DNA of 64,000 nucleotides, taken from contig CM082592.2 in assembly GCA_040954595.2 (NCBI GenBank), forward strand, positions 9,858,001 through 9,922,000, given 5' to 3'. The notes under the pieces were generated by a model. That model did not search any database. It saw nothing but the letters and a program-made list of their open reading frames with translations, and was not told the origin of the DNA. Below are positions 49,601 through 63,250 of this stretch, one piece after another. Numbering within the stretch: the stretch's first letter is position 1; each line of letters opens with the position of its first letter. The position numbers were made by a program, and so were the translations under genes. Origin of the DNA: Balanoglossus misakiensis. Taxonomy: Eukaryota > Hemichordata.

Positions 49601-52600
49601 ATACACACTATCATTTGCAGACTCAGATTTTTGCACTTCCATCTACAGAGGTCTAACTTTACCACAGAAAACAACAGACTTGGACCAAACCATGGCAGTG
49701 TGAAAGGGTTGAAGTATGCATTAACACTGACCTGTGCCACTGGACTTTGTGCTTGGAAAAGTATGCGTCTGCCGAGCAGTTCAGCGAATATACAGCCAAC
49801 AGACCACACATCCACTGCTGTGCTATAGTGCTTGGTTCCAGTTAAAATTTCTGGCGCACGATAGTACTGAGTAACTACTTCCTGAGTCATGTGTCGGCTC
49901 TCGTCAGGCTCCATCACCCGGGCTAAGCCAAAGTCGCATATCTGTGGGGAAAAAAGTGAAGATTCAGTATGTCTTGGTTCCATGATAACAACAAGGAGGA
50001 ACAGTCACAGCCACCGAAGTTCAGGTCAAAATGTTACCAGTACATTCACATCTGACGCTCAATTTATTCACTGCCAGACAAAGGAGCACTTGTCACCATG
50101 GTGCAAATTCTCTGCACTTGAACACTGGTGGGATCCCCCTTTTAGCATGCAGTCAGTATCCATGGCAACCACACACGTTTCATAGTAGCATCCTTGTGAC
50201 AAGTGTAAGTCAAACGCACCAGAGCAGGAACTTGGTTTTGAGTATTAATTATGTCATTGTTTTAATCTATTACTGATGGATTTTGTATGTACATATTGTT
50301 ACAAAATATCAACTGTCAAAGCTGAGCCCAGAGTTTGTACTCTTGAACAGCACTTTAAAATTCAAGGACTTCCGAGTTTCCAGTGATTTTCCACAAGTAT
50401 GTGGTATATTATAAGCCTAACTTTGGTCTCACGACAAGAAAAAATCAACAAGACGCTCCAAGGAAAGCGTAAGAAATTAGTCTCTGTGAGGTTTGTAAAA
50501 ATTTGAAAATCAGATTATGATAGCAAAAACGTGGTCATGCAGTTAAGCACTCTCTGCTAGAGCTAAGGAAAGAAACTTCAGCTGGATTATATTCTATAAA
50601 CCTGACAGTGCGGAAGCAGTCCAATATGTACTTACTTTAAGCACGCAGTTGCTGTTTACAAGTAGATTTCCTGGCTTAATGTCCCGATGGAGAATATGTG
50701 CAGAGTGCAGATACTTCAAACCTGTGAAAATGGCAGAGATACAACCGCAGTGAGTGATGTGCGTTGCTAAGGTGTTCTATATATCTAGGTGGCCAGCAGC
50801 ACAGCACACATCCATGAATCAAGAAGGATGGGTTTCACCTTTCACCCTCATTTGCATACGGATTCACAGTGGGTGTTGTATGGTTGGATTTTATGGTTTT
50901 TATGTGAACATTTTGTGCGTGTTTTTTTTTTTGCAGAGGTAAAATACACTGAACGAACTGTACCAACAAAAACTGGAGTACCGGTAGTTGTTAAATGCAA
51001 TGGATTTATGACTTTTTTTTAAAAAATTCCGGCTGTTGACAAAATTGTAGCTGAAATGCTCTACCAGCCATAAAAAATATGGAATTAATATCACGCATGC
51101 AGTTATTCATGGTGAACAAACATTGGACTGCAGGCAAATGTGGAAGAGTTACGGCCCCAAAAATGACAATTATACGTCGTAACACACATGGTTGAAAAGA
51201 GGTCTGCAATATTTTTATAGAAGTCTGATCATGGGTCAGACAAGGAAAATACATTTTTTTAGTTCTGCCAAAATGTTGAAAGAAAAATCAACTTGAAGTT
51301 TAAATGCTTAAAAATTTATATGTCCTATTTCACTCTTTTCATGCCAGTATCCATTGATATGTGTTTTCAGACATTGATGTGGATCTAACACAATGGTATA
51401 AAATCATAAAATACATAAAAAGCACAGCGGCCACTTTATCCATTGAATTCAGAAATTTTATTAGCTGGAGTATGCCAACCATTAGCTGCAGATGGCCTCC
51501 GTAAAAATTTCCAGCTTAACAATGGTTTCCTAGTGAACATATTGTAGTATGTCACCGAACTAATATTTTTAAAGTAAAATGAAATTGGCAAGTTCTCGAG
51601 GGAGAGATGTGTTTACAATATCACTGTCTTGTTTGGTGTTGTGAAGCAACCGATTAAAGCTATTTTGGGCACCTTGAAAACACGAAACAGGAATAACATT
51701 CTAAAAATATACATTTTATCCAAAACACCTAACCTATATCAGAAAAGCATATTATTGCAACCACTTATTTATCTTGGCCCGAGCACAAGACTCCCAAGCG
51801 CATCTGATCTCATTAATATTCATAAGTAATTCCTTTAGAGTGCAGATACCATTTCTTGAAGGTGCTGCATAATAAAGCTATCAAATCAATTTTTGAAGAT
51901 GTTCTTCGAGCTGTCGGATTGCATCCACTCAATTGCAATAGACAGGACAAACGACTTCGCATGCGCGTACTGTGTCTGAGAGAACTACTTTGTACTACAG
52001 TCAATACATACTCCTTTTTCTTCTGGCTAACAGGCGAAGCAATTTGACTAGACTTGCCCTTGAAGAACCAAAGGCCTTGAAAGGGAATTTCCAGAGAATT
52101 TACCTTGTGTTTATGATATTGACAAGCTCCCTAGTGAATGACAACCGTAGACGCTGCGATAAGCGGCTAGTAGTCATCCTCAATGACCAAACAAACACCC
52201 GAACACTGTCAGTGCAAAGGCCACCACACGAATACACTAAATTCTGGAGTTGTTAACGTTTCAAAAAACTAAACTCACATTCATAATGATTTGATATTTT
52301 GATTGACACATCAATAATTTTGCTCTCATATCACATGTATTTGGGTCAAGACCGGGAGCATTTGGATGTGCCAGTCATTTCAACAAAAGCCATTTTGAAT
52401 GAAACCCGCTTCTGCACCAATTTGTTCATTTAGGGGAGAAATCGAACAAATTAGCTGCCATATTGTCTGTTGCATTGCATCTGTTTTAGGAATCATAACA
52501 GTGCCTCTTCAAGCCTATGACACACACACATATGTAGATGGGGATATTTCAAAGCCTGTGTGCACAAATGTTAGCTCAATATCGGACAAAGCATGCCAGA

Positions 52601-55600
52601 ATGGTATCAAAAAGGACTTACCTCTCAGTATTTGGTAGAGGAAGACTTTGACGTGATCTGCACTAAGTGGCTGTGGTGAGACGATGATCTTATGTAGGTC
52701 ACTTTGTAAGAGTTCCGTAACAACATAACTGAATAAGGTGCTGGGTTAAGGGAAATGATTTCTCCTACCTTCAAACTGACAACACACTGAAGAGAGACAA
52801 TGGACAGGATCTTTGGCTTTGACAACCATTATGCATAGTTACATAGTGTATACATACACACAAACACACGCCAAGCACTGACCTGTATTAATATATTTAA
52901 TTACAACATTTTGAAAAGTTGTTGTGAAAAGTTTTGTCAGTAAATAACAAAATCAAACTATCAGAAGGATAAAAATAGACGACATTGTTTATTTCAAGTG
53001 AAGGCCACCTGGTTGACTATTATCCCCCCAAACTGTTGTTTAACCTTGAGAAATTGGTCAGTACAAGCATCGAGTGGTTTCCTACTTCCTGTAAAAGAGG
53101 TGACAGCAACCAGTGTTCCTGTTGTCTAAAAATAACGCTGTTCAGCATGACTAATAGGGGTTCACTGTCCGGAATAATATGCATCTTTTCAGTGTTGGAC
53201 AAAACTTTAACGTTTTAGTCACAAAGACCGGACGCGCTTCATCACCGTGGTCACTCACACACGCACACAGGGGGGAAGACGGTGATCATTTCTCGCGAAG
53301 GTGACCGTCATGACGTAGTGTGATGTAAACACAGACCCTGGGAGTGACGTCTGCTGTGTGACGCAAGTTTTGTTTTCTGAGGACGACCCATGACCTCTCA
53401 TTGTGGTAGGTGCTCTCGCCGGAGGGGGTCAGAGGTCAAACACTGTGTGTGATTTATGGTGTTATGGTGACATTTCTCCCCTCGGCCATAAAAAGGTGAA
53501 GAGAGCAGAAAGCTAAATAGTCTAAAAAAAATAATGGAACAAAATGTTTCAGAAGCAGGAATGAGTATAAATAACATGTCACTTCAAATAAAAATAGAAT
53601 GTCAAAATATAGAAGCTTGAGCCCTTAAAATAGCAGCTTGCAAAAAAATTATGAATGGCCTGTCATATTACTGTCAATATTCATGAATCAAACGATACAC
53701 AATACATGTTACATGATTTAGGGTTCTTCTACGGATTCGCATGAGAAGACTACAGTGTGCTGAAAAATAGCAGACCTCCTTTTTAATGAAGGCATCAAAG
53801 TCATCACAACAATGAATTACAATGTCGTGCCAGCTGTACAAGCTAGGGCCTTTGAATTTCAATTTCAAGATTAATTATCATAATTAACATACGACAAACA
53901 GAAAAGTCTTACATTATCACCTCAGCCGGGAGTCTTTTAAATATTAACTTTTCTACATATTAACTTTTAAAGACTTATTTACTTTGCATTGGTAATTTAT
54001 GACATTGGCCAGAGTTTTTCTGTTCCACATAAGCTGCCACTGTTGTCGACAAGAGAACTCAATTCACGTGAAAATTTCAAAAGTTCTGCTCAAAATGTCT
54101 ACGCCAATCCAACAGTGAATAGTTTCAGCTGCCTTCCCACCCTGGACACGAACATTACAACAAGAAGAATTCTACAAGCAAACATGCTACATTTACAAGA
54201 TGCAAATTCTGAAATCTTTTGACGCAGATTTCAGAGTTTGAAGCTGTGGGAAAAGAAGCCAATGCTTGCAATGTCTATTTATCTAGCGCTCGCACTGGAA
54301 ACATTTGAACTTTATCTCTCCGTGTGACTTTAAACAGCTGCTTGATATGATTGAAAAGAAATATATCCAATTTGATTAGCTTAATGCCATCTTTTGCTGG
54401 AGGCTACACTGTGCACACTTTTTCAAATTTCAATGACTCGCTGCTAGGGCTTCTTCCTGAGCGCACAAAGAATGCAACTCAATTCACCGTGCCTCATAAT
54501 TAAGCACTAGACCATTTCATTAAATTCTCTATCAAAAAAGTCCTCGTTACTGATAAAAAATTGACCCAAAAGCGCTCTATTACAGGGAGATCCTGAAACA
54601 ACATCTGAGAATCACATTTTTGTCCCCTTCTGATTTTTTTCCCTTTTGAATTATAGTAATTAGACTGAAAGCACCCTTTCTGATGTAAATTAATAACGCA
54701 TTTTATATAATGACACTCACTTTTTTGGCATTAAAATGGGGATTAAAAGATTAATGTGTGTGTAATTGTGGGAAAACCAGGCAATAGAAACTGTGAATCA
54801 GCGTCCACACTCGGGGAATCCCCCCCCCCTCTTCAACTTGTCTGTCCATGCACGACACACCTGTTATGCCATGTATTTACCAATAAATAGACCCCCCCCC
54901 CTCTCTCATTGTTCAAACACTATTCAAATTGTCAATAGCCAGTCCCCACAACAGATGTTACATTCTCAGGCCGGTGGCAGTGAAAAATGTCTCCTTTTAT
55001 CCTAATTAATTCAAAGTTCCTGTCAATTATGAACTTACACAGGGGTACTTCACAAAACTGCACAAATGGTCAGTGGGGGCGACTTCTAAAAGTTATGGCG
55101 CGATCTTTAAGTATTCCACTGACTGTGGAAGTTTGTAAAATCCAAATTCTGTCCTGGTTCCCATAAAGAGCTCAAAGAGTATCTATCATCAGTTTTCCAA
55201 TGCCGGGCAGCACTCAGTTCAGTCACAAAAACCATCGTCAATTATTTCCCTGAAAGCCAAGCTTTCTTTTGTTTCTCGTTAGCAGCTCATTAACCCATGC
55301 CCAAAAGCTGCTTTTTTATACCCTTGGCCATGAGCTTTGCATTGGTAATGGTATTAGCTTTATTCAAATGGTAATTGACTGCAACAGGGCCAAACTGCAC
55401 CCCTCCTGGCTTTCAATTGGGAGCAACAAGAGACTTATCGGCAGAGCAAAGAATACTTGAATTTAGACTTTAAGGGAGGGTTAGGTCAACAGCTTCCCAA
55501 ACTGATTCATCCCATAGACAGTAGATTTCCTAACATGCCAGGAATGCATACCACAGCCACGCCTAATACCATCCATCCTACAGAATTTATATTACATCAT

Positions 55601-58600
55601 ATCATACAACTTCAAGCCTTCGTATGAAATTACAACACACGTACAACACTTGGCATCTTTATCCTCTTCACTCTGCCTACATTATTAGCGTACAATTTTG
55701 ATAGAATTCTGATAAAATTCACAACAGCTGTTATCAAGGTTTCTTACTACACAGACCATCACAACCATCTTCATAAACAATGCTAAAAAATTTTGCTATT
55801 ATTAATTCTTATGACCAATGAGAAGAACTCAAGGCTATACACACAGCACTGGCATTTTTCATTCACTTTTTTTTTAATATTATTTTTCAGCCCCTTGGGC
55901 TGCAGCGACTTTTATACGTCAATGGTATTACAAAAGATGGCCTTCAGGTAAAGATCTTTGTCAAATAGCTACCAGTATAAACAAAGGGATATTTAACATG
56001 CATGAGAACTTCTAAAACCAATAAACATTTAAGTGATGTCATCTCACGGCCTTCTAAGGCTTCTTTTAATTAAATTCCAATCCATGAATAAAAGGGCTTG
56101 ACTCACATGAAGGCCAAAATCATTTCTGTTCGATTTTTTTCATGGACAGGTACGCATATACATGTACATGTACCAGCCATGGTTTCAAGGTCTCGGTACA
56201 GGAGAGGCATTTTGTGTACGCAGTGGCCCTGTTGTGAAAGCAAGCAGGCTTTCAAAAGAAAAAAATCTCTGAAGAAAATCTAAGAATCTTTGATTGTGAA
56301 GCCATACCATAGATGGGTGTGCTGCATTTTGTTTTGGGATTATAAAAAGGCCCCCCTCAGGCAAAATCTGAGAATATTTGAAGTTCATTACCACCCTGAA
56401 GTGAAGTGTTTGATTTAATTCTTAGAGAAATCCTGCTTCATCTCCTGAATAATCTCAAGTAAACACACAGAATCAGGATTTTGCTTTTTATGCCCAATGA
56501 CACACTAACGACATTGACACTGCACTTCAACAGAATCAGCAACCATTCCATGGAAATTGAAAAACTGTCGCTATGCTCGCCAACATTTTTACCCCAGCCC
56601 CCCACAGCCTCAAGCAAAGGACTTTTTACTTGATGACTACATAAACTTCATAGAAAAAGCCGAGTGGTTAACGTTCATCAAATCAACATTGACCACGGAG
56701 GTAGAAACGAGACCGCAACACACGGACTGACATTACGACGGGCAAATTTGCCTAATATGTTGCCGTATGCACCCTGCTTCAGAAGGAGAGAATTTCCATA
56801 AGCTTAAGCACTTGAGGGAGATTAATTTTTCCAACAAGGCCGCTCTGGGTCCATTTAAAAGAAATATCTGCGGTAATCAATAACTCGACACCTGTACAGA
56901 AGAAGTACTGGCAATTGCTCCTTCATAAATAACTACATTTGCAGCTGAAATGCAGGAAATTTGGCCAACCCTGTTCTCGCCAAAATATCAATCAGGCTGA
57001 TTTCTCTGCGTACAGCGAGTTTGATCTACGCAACCTCTTGTACAAGAAGGCACACTAAAAGCAAGCAAACATATTTAATTCACTGTCACGTATTGATTGG
57101 TATATTATTCATTCAGGAAATATGTTAGAGCACATTTAGCATACGATAAATAAGGGAGTTGAGTTTGTGAGAAATTAAATACATTAGTCTTGATTCTACG
57201 TTCATTACAGAGGGGCTGTTCACTGCGTAAACGATTAGACTTTTTTACATGGTGTACCACAACTGAGAAATTGAACTTATATTAGCCAGAATTTTTAACA
57301 GGTACTACGTAAATGTCAGTCATATAACAAATGCAGTATAGGGGAATATTTGACTGTTTTCGATAATTTTGTTGGTTGTGAAGCTTTAGACAATTGTAGA
57401 CAAAAATCAACCTCAATACAGACAGATAGAAAGAGATCATCTATGATCTCGGTACTGTCAAATGAAACCGGGAATTTGTGGTGAAATATGCAACCCCTAC
57501 TGCTATAGATTACACCAGGACTTGATGAAATCCAACCAGTCGATAGTTTAACGATCAGCCTTTAATTATGAAACAAAACTGGCAATGATACAGCTAAAGG
57601 TTGAAGTACTTATACAGGCAAGGTGATAGCGTGGATGTATGGAGCAGTGTTGGGAGATTTAGCCAAGCATAGAAAGCCAATATACTGCATGGCCTTGACC
57701 TGAGATGCCTATGTGTACACTCAGTTATGCCAAATGGAAGCATTGTCCTTGAGCAATGGTGTGTCTATGTGTGTGTGTGTGCACATGTGTGTATGTGCAC
57801 GTATGTATGTGTGTATGAATGTGCCTTCATTTTCTATGGCATACGTATCGTGCTGGGGTTTGAAAAACTCCAGTGTTCTAAAATCAAAAGCAAGTCCGAC
57901 AAAAACAGACATCGTGTGTTAAATGTACGTTTCAAATCTAGCATTCTTTTCCCCAACAAATGAACAAAATGTCATCACAACTACACATACATGCCCTCCT
58001 AGAGGTGTGATAAGTCAGCACCACCTATAGAAACAAGTACCCTATGACCAAAATATTGTCACGACATGCCAAAACGAAAACAAAACAAACTTGTTCACTC
58101 CAACACTATCAAAAATCATTCAACACAACCCTTCAAGCAAGTACATAAAGTATTATGTATCTTAATTTCAAGCTGGCCAACATTTGATGTTCACATAAAA
58201 TCCAAATGTCTTCTTACGTCAGCATTTTCAAGCATATCCCTGTTTGGAGGGAGTTTTTTTACTTCCACAGACATTGACACAGTACAAGGCCAAACAGAAA
58301 ATAACTACACCATTTTTTTTGTGTGCAGCCATATTCCAATATCATAATCAACTTTGTACCATTCACCTATGAATAAATAATGAAAAACGCACCCTACAGG
58401 TTACGTTTGCTCTCAAGTATTCGGTAATATTTACCCAATCCTATAAATTATCAAACTGTTATTGTAACAGTACACACAGGAAAAGGATACATTTCTTCAA
58501 AGAAGTCTACGTGTGGCGGTTGCAGGATATCTAAAGCCTTAAGGACCTGGAAATGATAAATAAAAAATCATACTTCAATATGCTCTGTTGGCAGGAGATG

Positions 58601-61600
58601 AGTGGAAAAAGTGTCCTGTTTCAGAATGACCCTGTCACTTACACCTTTCGACTTTGAAATAAAAACGAACAATGTTTCATTCATTTTTCGTTGACTTAGG
58701 ATAACTCAATGATTTTTTTCATTCCAGCTTCAATGAAGCCAAGAAAGAAAGTCCATGATATCGATTCTCCACATCTGTGTGATGCATGTGACTCACATTT
58801 TGATGAAACATCATCATTGCGACTCGACTCTGCAAGTCTTCATGTGTTTTATTAAACAAAATTCCGACACTTCCTGTGTGAGTTTCAATATGGATTCCAA
58901 CACCATGAGTCTAACCACATCATTTTGTATCCTTACTGCTTGAGCACACTTAACTTCTTAAAATATTTTTTTTTACTTACATTGTCATGCCTGAAGAAGA
59001 ATAGCATTTTCAGTTCTCTATAGACTCTTTTACAAGATATAAGATTTTGGAAGACATTGGGCATTTTCTTGAGTGCCACTCTCTTGCCATCCCTGGGGTC
59101 GGTGACGGACCTGATGAGAAAGAGAACAAATTTTCTTTTATTATCAGCCTCTTTGGACTCGAACATGACCCCAATTCTTACAAAAGGACTAAAATGGTAA
59201 TAAACAACAGGGAAAGTGGCTATAGTCCGACCAATGAAAAGGCCTGGTCAAATTACTCTGAACATTGTATCAAGTGCAACCCCTCCTTATATGGAAAAAA
59301 TTTGCATAAATTTCCATAACCAAACATGTGCTCAAGAAACAGGTTTATCCCCTGAAGACGCAAGTCACTACTTTGGACGCCACACAGTCTAACAAGCAAA
59401 CATTCTAAATTCTCATGAGAGTTCAAGATCATTTTATCATGATAAGGTCTGTCTCAACACCTGACTGTCAATACATGAATTATGTATTGCTGCAAAAACT
59501 TCATAAATTAGAAAAAAATAAAGTCTGCTAGTTCAATATCAAAAACCCTTAACCCACTCCATCAGAGATGAAAATTATGCACTCAACACGTGAGGGTGCA
59601 TTATAACAACTAGTATGGAGAGAGGGTGGTTGCGGTCAGTCCATCTCATAGTGGTTAAGCCCTCTACCGCACATTACTGCTGAATTTTAACATTGACTAA
59701 TGCAACATCTAGTGGGTTCTGGGAAATAGCTGTGGTTTTTCTTTTATTTCTATGGCCTGAAGTACAAATTTTGGTTCCTTCCAACATGTCTCATTACATG
59801 CGTATAATGCGTCTATTTTTTTACGGGATTAATTCCATGGTCCAAATACTGACTACAAATGTCACAGTGTTGACTTCAAAGATGGAACAAAAACTGCCAA
59901 CAAGGTGCTGAAATAACAAAGGCTTGATTGTAATTTGACTGATTAGGGCATAATTAGCTCCACCACACAGAAGACTAACAGAGCCCTTTTCAAAATGCAT
60001 GGTTATAACAACAAGCAGCAAGTTGACTTTCATTACAATGGTGACACTAAAATAAACAAAGGAGACCACTGTAGGAAGAAAAATTAATTTGGTAAACTTC
60101 AAGCATGAGATAATGTTCGCTGATGACTGTGCATGCACTGTACAGCCAGCTTTCAAAAAGCATGTATTTAATGAATTCATTGTGGCGTGGACTATCGGTA
60201 TACCAAAGGAAATGAAGAACCATTCGGTTATTTCACTATAATCGCAATTCATTTATTTTCACAGTACTTGTCTTCATGCTGACTGTATATATTGTAAACA
60301 GTATTCTCACATATCAAAGGTTCACCTGTTGTAAAAAGCTACTTTTATACATTTAATTGCCTCCTTCCAAGAATTTAAAATAAAGAAAGCAGGTCGGTCC
60401 GACAGATTTAAAAGGCAAATTGCAACAGTCGTCGTTGGTTACGTTTTACATGTGTTCTAGCATGTGGCAACCAGTCCCACACATATACGAGTCACTACGC
60501 TATGCGCCTTGTCAACTTTTTACCGCATTACTTTTAAGAGGCTCTTCCAGTGGACAGCCAAACAGCTTCTTTCGCTGTTCATACTGCTACAATGCCACTT
60601 CACATCTGATTCAATCATAAAATATTTTTCCCTCGCAAGTACTAGACCAGAACTTCCAAATTGCTGATATTTCTCTCTCAGAGATACAGCTATAGAATTA
60701 TACCCTTTTTAACCTCATTTGCTTAATGCCCTCGTTGAAGAGACATTTCATAATTACATTTTAAAATATGGCCCCCACTTTCAGCTTTTCTGCTTTTTTT
60801 TTAATTTGGCGATGATAATACCCATGGGATGGCTTTGAATGCAGGAACTTTATTCACTGTCATTAGTTATTGCAAATAATACCACAGTCAATCTTCCATT
60901 GTGGGAACTTGCCACGACACAATAGATTGGTTCATTGGATTTACTCTTTTCACAAATTGGGCTTCTTGATTCTCAAATAGCGCCAACACTTCCCTTTAAT
61001 TAATACATACATTCATACAAAGCTCAGCTTTTTCCTCTAATACTGTGCAATAGATTTCATCCTCTTGACTTTACACCAAATACATGAATACAATTTGTGC
61101 GTGTGGAGGGCTGGTTCAAAGTACCCCATTGGGCAATATATCAAGATTTTACGTAATTACAGGAGGCTGCCATTTTTTAAATTGTATAACCATGGATACT
61201 TATAAATGCCACTATTGTGTTCTATGCCTCCAGGCAAAACAATTGACAAAGCCTTCTTTTCTGAATGTTAACATTTTATAGGCCCTTTTGTTGGAGAGTC
61301 TTTAACATTTCCAACTTTTACTGCAAATATTCTCCAATAAAAAAAAATTCAAAGCAATGTTGTGAAACCAGCATTTTTTTTCCTGCTTCATTTTTTTATC
61401 AGTTTAGTAAAAAAAAATTAAGATTAACGTTTCTCTTAACCATTTCTAATTCTATAGGAAAAATTAACAATTTCAAATATAGCACCTTGCTTGGAGCATA
61501 GAGTTAGGAAGGATAATCTCGCCTCCTACGTCCATACTTCATGCAACTTTACCCTCCCAGATTCAATTCTGTCTTTTGTACATGATAATACCAATAGCAT

Positions 61601-62858
61601 ATGAAATTATATACTTTTGTTAGGCTTATTACAGCAATGTTAAAAATGAAATAATAACACTGCTGGTATAAAAACAATAACAACCACAGTAAATCTATAA
61701 ATAATTCCTAAAATAACAACAACTGGTACATGTACTTTCATTCAAACAGAGATGACCAACAGGAAGCCCTAAAACTGCTTTGTGCCAATTAAAAATTGAC
61801 AACTTCATAGGGAATCGGTAAGAATTGATGTTGAAAATAGTATGTGTTGTCGGATATAAAGACCAAGAGAGAAGAGAGAAAAGGATAGTTTAGTCACCAC
61901 ACTGGAACATATTCTGTGTCCCTTTCTCATTGGTATTCTGAAACTTTAAATTTTAAATGTGATGTCACTGACAGCCAGAACTTTACCAGGGATTTGCAAA
62001 ACCATGACAAAATCATGAAATCGACATTTTGTTAGAATGTAGCAATTTCAAACTTTCAGGTGGTCACACATGTGTGAACGCGGTAAGTTCTGGGGAGGGA
62101 GCGATAGCGTCCCCTCCTCCAAGGGACCTACAGTCAGGGGGAACTTGACAAAGCAACAAAGGGGGGGCCAGCCTCTTCACTCTGCATGTCTATTACGAAT
62201 GGATTAGTTTGGTGCGAATGTATGCGGCGTGAAACTTTCCGTTGTCTGATGACAAAACAGTGGAAGTTCTCCAGACCCTGATTTACAAATCGGCTCACCA
62301 GTGCTTGGTAGAGGGTAGAAACTTCCGACAAATAAAAAAATCCCGAGGTCTCATGCCTAAGCCATGACTCAAATGATGTCGACGGCTACGTGGAAACAAA
62401 AGCCGGGCGCCGAACAAAGAAATTGCAACGGACTCGCCGCATATACCCTCACAAACTTTTATCCCAATGAAAAATTAAAAACACACATGAAAAGTGTCTA
62501 CAGAGTGTGTCAGATCGATTAGAAACATTGTCTGTGTCAGATATATACAGTTTACATTGACCTAGACCCCTCTGATTTTCTGTGGACACTCAGGTTCCGC
62601 GTCTACAGCGATCAGCTGGTCGGCAATTTTTAAATCGCGCCCGGACAAAAGATATCACATGCGTTAGGGTTTAACTTACCAGACAACTCCGAAAGCTCCA
62701 TACCCAATGGGTCGGTCAGGCTCCACGTCTGCACGGGCTATCGATGCTGCTGCCGCCGCCTGGTAGTAGGGCTGGGTAGCGCTGAGGATAGCATGGTCTC
62801 TAGGAGCTGGGGCCCCGTTGTAAGCCATCTGTCTAGTGTGACCACCCACCACCGCCAT
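46682..62858 (-). CDS. NLK: Nemo-like kinase (MAPK-like Ser/Thr kinase)
   Basis: Ten coding exons: 62858-62680, 59110-58981, 58546-58491, 52728-52622, 50721-50636, 49941-49732, 48726-48538, 47931-47733, 46974-46881 and 46736-46682. The product is 434 residues (human 527). Kinase motifs are the glycine loop GYGAFGVVW (about 52-60), catalytic Lys74 (VALKKM), HRDIKPGN (169-176), DFG (189-191) and the activation segment [15 protein letters not shown]. Its TQE replaces the TxY of classical MAPKs, which is diagnostic of NLK. The C-terminal NLK tail is kept ([23 protein letters not shown]) and ends PPSPQPWD. The shorter length reflects the N-terminus, which lacks the long His/Ala-rich region of vertebrates. 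NLK phosphorylates TCF/LEF and other factors, restraining Wnt signalling. The exon 3 donor GTATCC is weak, but the junction restores the conserved [11 protein letters not shown]. Confidence 0.97.
50722..52621 (-). other. NLK intron 4
   Basis: 1.9 kb between exons 4 and 5, AT-rich, no coding or RNA gene recognised. Confidence 0.7.
52729..58490 (-). other. NLK intron 3 (5.8 kb), possible regulatory content
   Basis: The largest NLK intron. It includes a CpG-rich patch at 53215-53420 with several TGACG motifs, a long non-repetitive stretch (about 54250-57100) dense in TAAT/ATTA cores, short poly-C tracts near 54820 and 54890, a TACATGTACATGTA palindrome near 56158 and a GT-rich microsatellite at 57759-57816. 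No nested gene is supported. Confidence 0.6.
57759..57816 (+). repeat. Imperfect (GT)n microsatellite
   Basis: GT/GTAT/GCAC alternating purine-pyrimidine tract in NLK intron 3, with potential to adopt Z-DNA. It gives spurious Cys/Val-rich open frames. Confidence 0.85.
59111..62679 (-). other. NLK intron 1 (3.6 kb)
   Basis: AT-rich intron bounded by a GTAAGT donor after exon 1 and a CATCAG acceptor before exon 2. No coding segment or RNA gene recognised on either strand. Confidence 0.7.
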
Positions 62859-63250
62859 TACAACTTGAACGCCCGTCTAGCTGAACGCTGCACACACGCT
62901 CTGCACACACGCTGAACTTAACAAAGAAACATACTGATACTGCGTGCTAAATCTACTTGAAACGTGGTAAACATACAGGGTAGAACTAGGTGCAACCTCA
63001 CTTCTAGCCGTGTCACGAGGAAGTTGCCATAAAGGTGGAAATTCACGAAATAGAACCTAAAGGCCGGCTGAAGTACTATCTAGCGAGCAGAGACAAAGCC
63101 CTGTCGTAGTCTCGTGCAATATCACGAGACTTTTGCGAGATTACCTGGTGAAGGCCACCGGCCGAGGATCAATGGTAATTTCAAGGAAGGTGAAGTTGGG
63201 TTAAGGTCGCTGATCGATAATGTTCGTCCGTGTGCCTGATCAGGAAAAAT
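62859..63250 (-). promoter_or_regulatory. NLK 5' UTR and promoter region
   Basis: CpG content rises upstream of the NLK start. About 250 bases before the ATG is a perfect inverted repeat, AGTCTCGTG (63108-63116) and CACGAGACT (63123-63131), with another GCGAGA just after. CGAGA-type palindromes occur in TATA-less housekeeping promoters. The transcription start cannot be placed. Confidence 0.45.

Noticed and set aside
57713-57963. Cys/Val-rich open frames
   Set aside because: Produced by the GT-type microsatellite in an NLK intron.
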